A stretch of DNA of 5,450 nucleotides from an uncultured Ruminococcus sp. (GTDB taxonomy: Bacteria > Bacillota > Clostridia > Oscillospirales > Acutalibacteraceae). The position numbers were made by a program, and so were the translations under genes. A model generated the notes under the pieces. It had not been told where the DNA came from, did not search any database, and saw nothing but the letters and a program-made list of their open reading frames with translations. The DNA is taken from contig CACYDK010000049.1 in NCBI GenBank assembly GCA_902773155.1, forward strand, positions 1-5,450, written 5' to 3'. This document shows positions 5,160 to 5,450 of this stretch, piece by piece. The stretch's first letter is position 1. Every line of letters starts with the position of its first letter.

Positions 5160-5450
5160 ATGAATTATCTTAACGCATCCAAGGATGAGCTTAAAAAGGA
5201 ATACAAAGCTCTTTTAAAAACCTATGAGGATTATAAGGGAAAGGGCTTGAGCCTTAATATGGCCAGAGGAAAGCCCTCAACTGCTCAGCTCGACGCTTCG
5301 ATGCATCTTCTCGACTGTATCGAGAGCGGCACGGAGTGTAAGGCCGAGGACGGCACAGATTGCAGAAACTACGGTGTTCTCGAGGGAATAGAGGAATGCA
5401 AGGTTATTATGGCTGAAATGATGGACGTTGAGCCGGATAATGTTTTTGTA
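5160..5450 (+). CDS. PLP-dependent aminotransferase, class Ic aspartate aminotransferase type (5' part only)
   Basis: Only the first 97 codons are in the window and the frame is open at the right edge. The N terminus has a Lys-rich helix (DELKKEYKALLKTYEDYK). It continues with SLNMARGKPSTAQLDASM at about 31-48, DCRNYGVLEGIEECK at about 66-80 and MMDVEPDNVFV at the edge. The MARGKPS...QLD and RNYGxLxG motifs are those of the fold-type I aminotransferases exemplified by Corynebacterium glutamicum AspT (Pfam Asp_aminotransf). They bind substrate and shape the cofactor pocket; the PLP-binding lysine lies further downstream, outside the window. Such enzymes transfer the amino group between aspartate or related amino acids and 2-oxoglutarate in the cytoplasm, but substrate choice cannot be read from this part. 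AAGGAG at 5146-5151 lies 8 bases before the ATG. The gene has its own promoter and is separated from the kinase by a terminator. Confidence 0.85.
   Translation, partial: MNYLNASKDELKKEYKALLKTYEDYKGKGLSLNMARGKPSTAQLDASMHLLDCIESGTECKAEDGTDCRNYGVLEGIEECKVIMAEMMDVEPDNVFV

Overview
The window looks like chromosomal DNA from an anaerobic, endospore-forming Firmicute of the class Clostridia. The evidence is a full-length spoIVA, which is restricted to endospore formers, followed by genes for a sodium-pumping decarboxylase, which is typical of fermentative anaerobes. Spacing and signals are typical of Firmicutes: strong purine-rich Shine-Dalgarno sites, TTGxxx/TATAAT promoters and hairpin-plus-T-run terminators. 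No genus can be named from the sequence alone. All genes are on the + strand and none is broken.

Layout. (1) 47-1525, spoIVA, the ATPase that builds the basement layer of the spore coat. Its own promoter would lie largely left of the window. (2) 1679-3348, a two-gene operon for the membrane part of a biotin-dependent Na+-translocating decarboxylase, oadG (gamma) then oadB (beta). It has a near-consensus promoter at 1613-1641 and a terminator at 3366-3393. The alpha (carboxyltransferase) subunit and the biotin carrier are not in the window, so the substrate cannot be assigned. (3) 3532-4977, a tightly coupled pair: a Wzz-type membrane adaptor and its cytoplasmic BY-family tyrosine kinase, which ends in a tyrosine cluster. 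The pair has its own promoter (3431-3458) and a terminator (5002-5036), so it stands apart from any exopolysaccharide gene cluster visible here. (4) 5160 to the right edge, the first 97 codons of a PLP-dependent aminotransferase of the class Ic aspartate aminotransferase type, with a promoter at 5080-5108 overlapped by an 8-bp inverted repeat.

The four units are independent transcriptionally and do not form one pathway: spore coat assembly, membrane energetics, surface polysaccharide control and amino-acid metabolism sit side by side. I found no RNA gene, mobile element, CRISPR array or defence system. No intergenic gap exceeds about 185 bases. I see no undescribed system. The observations worth a second look are regulatory (two dyads at promoters, a near-duplicated start region with a tiny leader ORF) and contextual (an incomplete decarboxylase gene set, and a tyrosine kinase/adaptor pair without polysaccharide genes). 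Two start codons sit clearly downstream of the longest open frame.
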